A stretch of 7,129 bases of DNA from Thermoanaerobaculales bacterium. GTDB lineage: Bacteria; Acidobacteriota; Thermoanaerobaculia; Thermoanaerobaculales; Sulfomarinibacteraceae. Each line of letters starts with the position of its first letter. Within the stretch, counting starts at the first letter, position 1. Shown here piece after piece: positions 5,650-7,129 of the stretch. The notes under the pieces were generated by a model that saw nothing but the letters and a program-made list of their open reading frames with translations, ran no database searches and was not told the origin of the DNA. A program made the translations under genes and the position numbers. The stretch is from contig JAOZPW010000206.1 in assembly GCA_029932545.1 (NCBI GenBank), positions 1 to 7,129 of the forward strand, given 5' to 3'.

Positions 5650-7005
5650 ATGGCTGGAATTTTCAAGGCATACGACATTCGCGGGACCTACCCGGATCAG
5701 ATCACTGAAGAGATCGCATTCAAGATTGGCTACTACTTCCGGGACCTTCTGGATGAGGACGACCTGGCTCGTGGTCCCGTGGTTGTGGTCTCGAGGGACA
5801 TGCGGTCGCATTCGACACCGCTGGCCGAGGCTCTGAGGAACGGTCTGAGAGCTCGGGGGGTCGCCGTCATCGACATCGGCGTCTGCGATACCCCCCAGAA
5901 CTACTTTGGGGTCGGCCATCTCAAGGCATCGGGAGGTATCCAGGTGACGGCCAGCCACAACCCGGCCAAGTACAACGGGTTCAAGATGTCCAGGCGGGAT
6001 GCCATCCCGGTGGCCTACGACACCGGCATCGAGAAACTGGAGGGGCTGGTCAATCGTTCCGCTGTGGATGTCGGGATGGCTCCACAGGCCGATCAACGTG
6101 AGGAGAACGTTTTCGCGGCCTACACCGAGCACGCGTTGAAACGTTTCACCTCCTCGGAACCCAGGCTCAAGGTCGCCGCCGATGCCGCCAACGGCATGGC
6201 GGTGATCTACGGGCCGATCCTTGACCGGCTCAACATTGAGTTCGTTCCCCTCTACTGGGAGCTGGACGGCACCTTCCCCAACCACGAGGCCAACCCACTC
6301 AAATTGGAGAATCTGGTTGATCTCCAGGCCCTCGTTATCGAGAAGGGCTGCGACTGCGGCGTCTCCTTCGACGGTGATGCCGATCGTGCGATGATGGTCG
6401 ACGAAAAGGGCCAGGCGATAGCCGCGGATCTAATTACGGGGTTGCTGGCACCCCGGTTTCTTCGGGATGAACAGGGTGCTGCGATCATCTATGACTTGCG
6501 GTCTTCCTGGGCAACCAAGGAGGCGATTGAAGAAGCCGGGGGAGTTCCAATCCGGGAGCGGGTAGGACACAGTTTCATGAAGGCCACCATGCGCCGTCAC
6601 AATTCGCCCTTTGGCGGTGAGTTGGCCGGACACTTCTACTTCCGGGACAACTACACGGCGGATTCGTCGATCATGGCGCTGATTGAGGTCCTGTGTACGC
6701 TGCGAGAAACCGGGAAGCCCCTTTCCGAGCTGGTGGCGCCCTTGAGACGATATTTTCCGACCGGAGAGATCAATTTCCACGTCGATGACAAAGAAGGAAT
6801 GATCCGTCGGCTGGAAAAGGACTTTTCGGACGGTGAAATCGACTTCGTCGACGGCATTACCGTGCAGTACGACGATTGGTGGTTTAATGTCCGGCCGTCC
6901 AACACCGAGCCTCTCCTGCGTCTGGTCCTGGAAGCCAGAACCGCCGAATTGAGGGAAGAGAAGAAGGCGGTTCTGCTGGGCTATCTCGGGGAGCCGGAAG
7001 GGTAG
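5650..7005 (+). CDS. manB: Phosphomannomutase / phosphoglucomutase (alpha-D-phosphohexomutase family)
   Basis: This cytosolic enzyme interconverts hexose 6-phosphate and hexose 1-phosphate, feeding GDP-mannose or UDP-glucose synthesis for LPS and other glycans. At 451 aa it is slightly shorter than P. aeruginosa AlgC (463 aa) and all four domains are present. It begins FKAYDIRGTYPD, as in this family. The phosphoserine loop is TASHNP with S102. The magnesium loop is FDGDADR with D241, D243 and D245. The sugar-binding loop is GGELAGH (322-328), and the C-terminal phosphate-binding loop is RPSNTEP (415-421). In the sugar loop the serine found in AlgC (GEMSGH) is alanine; I believe this variant also occurs in other bacteria, so activity is probably retained. 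Which sugar is preferred cannot be read from sequence; the FDGDADR and TASHNP forms fit the PMM/PGM branch rather than the phosphoglucosamine mutase GlmM. The ATG has a good Shine-Dalgarno 5 bases upstream. It follows a structured 239-base gap and appears to be its own transcription unit. Confidence 0.93.
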   Translation: MAGIFKAYDIRGTYPDQITEEIAFKIGYYFRDLLDEDDLARGPVVVVSRDMRSHSTPLAEALRNGLRARGVAVIDIGVCDTPQNYFGVGHLKASGGIQVTASHNPAKYNGFKMSRRDAIPVAYDTGIEKLEGLVNRSAVDVGMAPQADQREENVFAAYTEHALKRFTSSEPRLKVAADAANGMAVIYGPILDRLNIEFVPLYWELDGTFPNHEANPLKLENLVDLQALVIEKGCDCGVSFDGDADRAMMVDEKGQAIAADLITGLLAPRFLRDEQGAAIIYDLRSSWATKEAIEEAGGVPIRERVGHSFMKATMRRHNSPFGGELAGHFYFRDNYTADSSIMALIEVLCTLRETGKPLSELVAPLRRYFPTGEINFHVDDKEGMIRRLEKDFSDGEIDFVDGITVQYDDWWFNVRPSNTEPLLRLVLEARTAELREEKKAVLLGYLGEPEG

Positions 7006-7063
7006 GGACCTCGCGCACCCGAAGCGACCAGCGTGGGCTGCAGCTGGACCAAGATAGCGCAGA

Positions 7064-7129
7064 GGGAGAAATTTCTCTCGCAAAGAGCGCAAAGGAACCA
7101 GGCTTATTTCTTGTTTCTTGCTCTTTGTG
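7064..7129. repeat. Palindromic tail with CGCAAAG repeats, cut by the window edge
   Basis: The end of the window has a perfect 12-base palindrome GAGAAATTTCTC (7066-7077), extendable by one G.T and one G-C pair (7064-7079). Two direct copies of CGCAAAG follow at 7079-7085 and 7088-7094. CGCAAAGAGC (7079-7088) is also nearly complementary to GCTCTTTGTG (7120-7129), with one G.T pair, giving a possible stem around a 31-base loop. It starts 58 bases after the phosphomannomutase stop. It may be part of a dispersed intergenic repeat, a terminator region, or the start of something lying outside the window. Confidence 0.4.

Noticed and set aside
5405..5678. Two small minus-strand frames in the yfcC-phosphomannomutase gap
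   Set aside because: They read through the inverted repeat, have no good ribosome binding site that I can see, and resemble no family. The RNA-structure explanation fits better.
1..7129. CRISPR arrays, tRNA/rRNA genes, insertion sequences, phage or defence genes
   Set aside because: No spaced direct repeats, cloverleaf, rRNA, transposase or defence-type coding sequence was seen on either strand.

Overview
The window is a stretch of bacterial chromosome of moderately high GC in which every intact gene lies on the plus strand. A lipid A synthesis gene (lpxB) at the left edge shows a Gram-negative, LPS-type envelope. The other genes do not fix the phylum. The gene fragment at about 3846-3980 resembles the OleA type of thiolase, which is known from several Gram-negative groups. 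I cannot place the organism more precisely from sequence alone.

Layout. (1) Positions 2-340 hold the 3' end of lpxB. (2) After a 114-base gap comes a tightly coupled three-gene block: rimO (S12 methylthiotransferase), ribF (FMN/FAD synthesis) and a PrsW-family intramembrane protease. Both junctions are 4-base ATGA stop/start overlaps, so the three genes are probably co-transcribed and translationally coupled. (3) Positions 3831-4018 contain no intact gene. They carry three tandem TGATAGC heptamers overlapping the prsW stop and, on the minus strand, the last 44-45 codons of an OleA/FabH-like beta-ketoacyl synthase, apparently cut off at its catalytic Asn. (4) Positions 4019-5410 encode a YfcC-family membrane carrier. 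(5) The 239-base gap 5411-5649 encodes no recognisable protein but can fold into a long rod-like hairpin (about 5482-5600) and is a candidate structured RNA. (6) Positions 5650-7005 encode a phosphomannomutase/phosphoglucomutase. (7) The tail 7006-7129 has short palindromes and CGCAAAG repeats and runs off the window.

The proteins are mostly housekeeping: envelope lipid A, ribosome modification, flavin cofactors and hexose-phosphate interconversion for envelope sugars, plus one membrane protease and one carrier. No mobile element, CRISPR array, tRNA or rRNA was seen, and no clear undescribed multi-gene system. The two observations most worth following are the minus-strand oleA-like remnant and the rod-like structure upstream of the phosphomannomutase gene.
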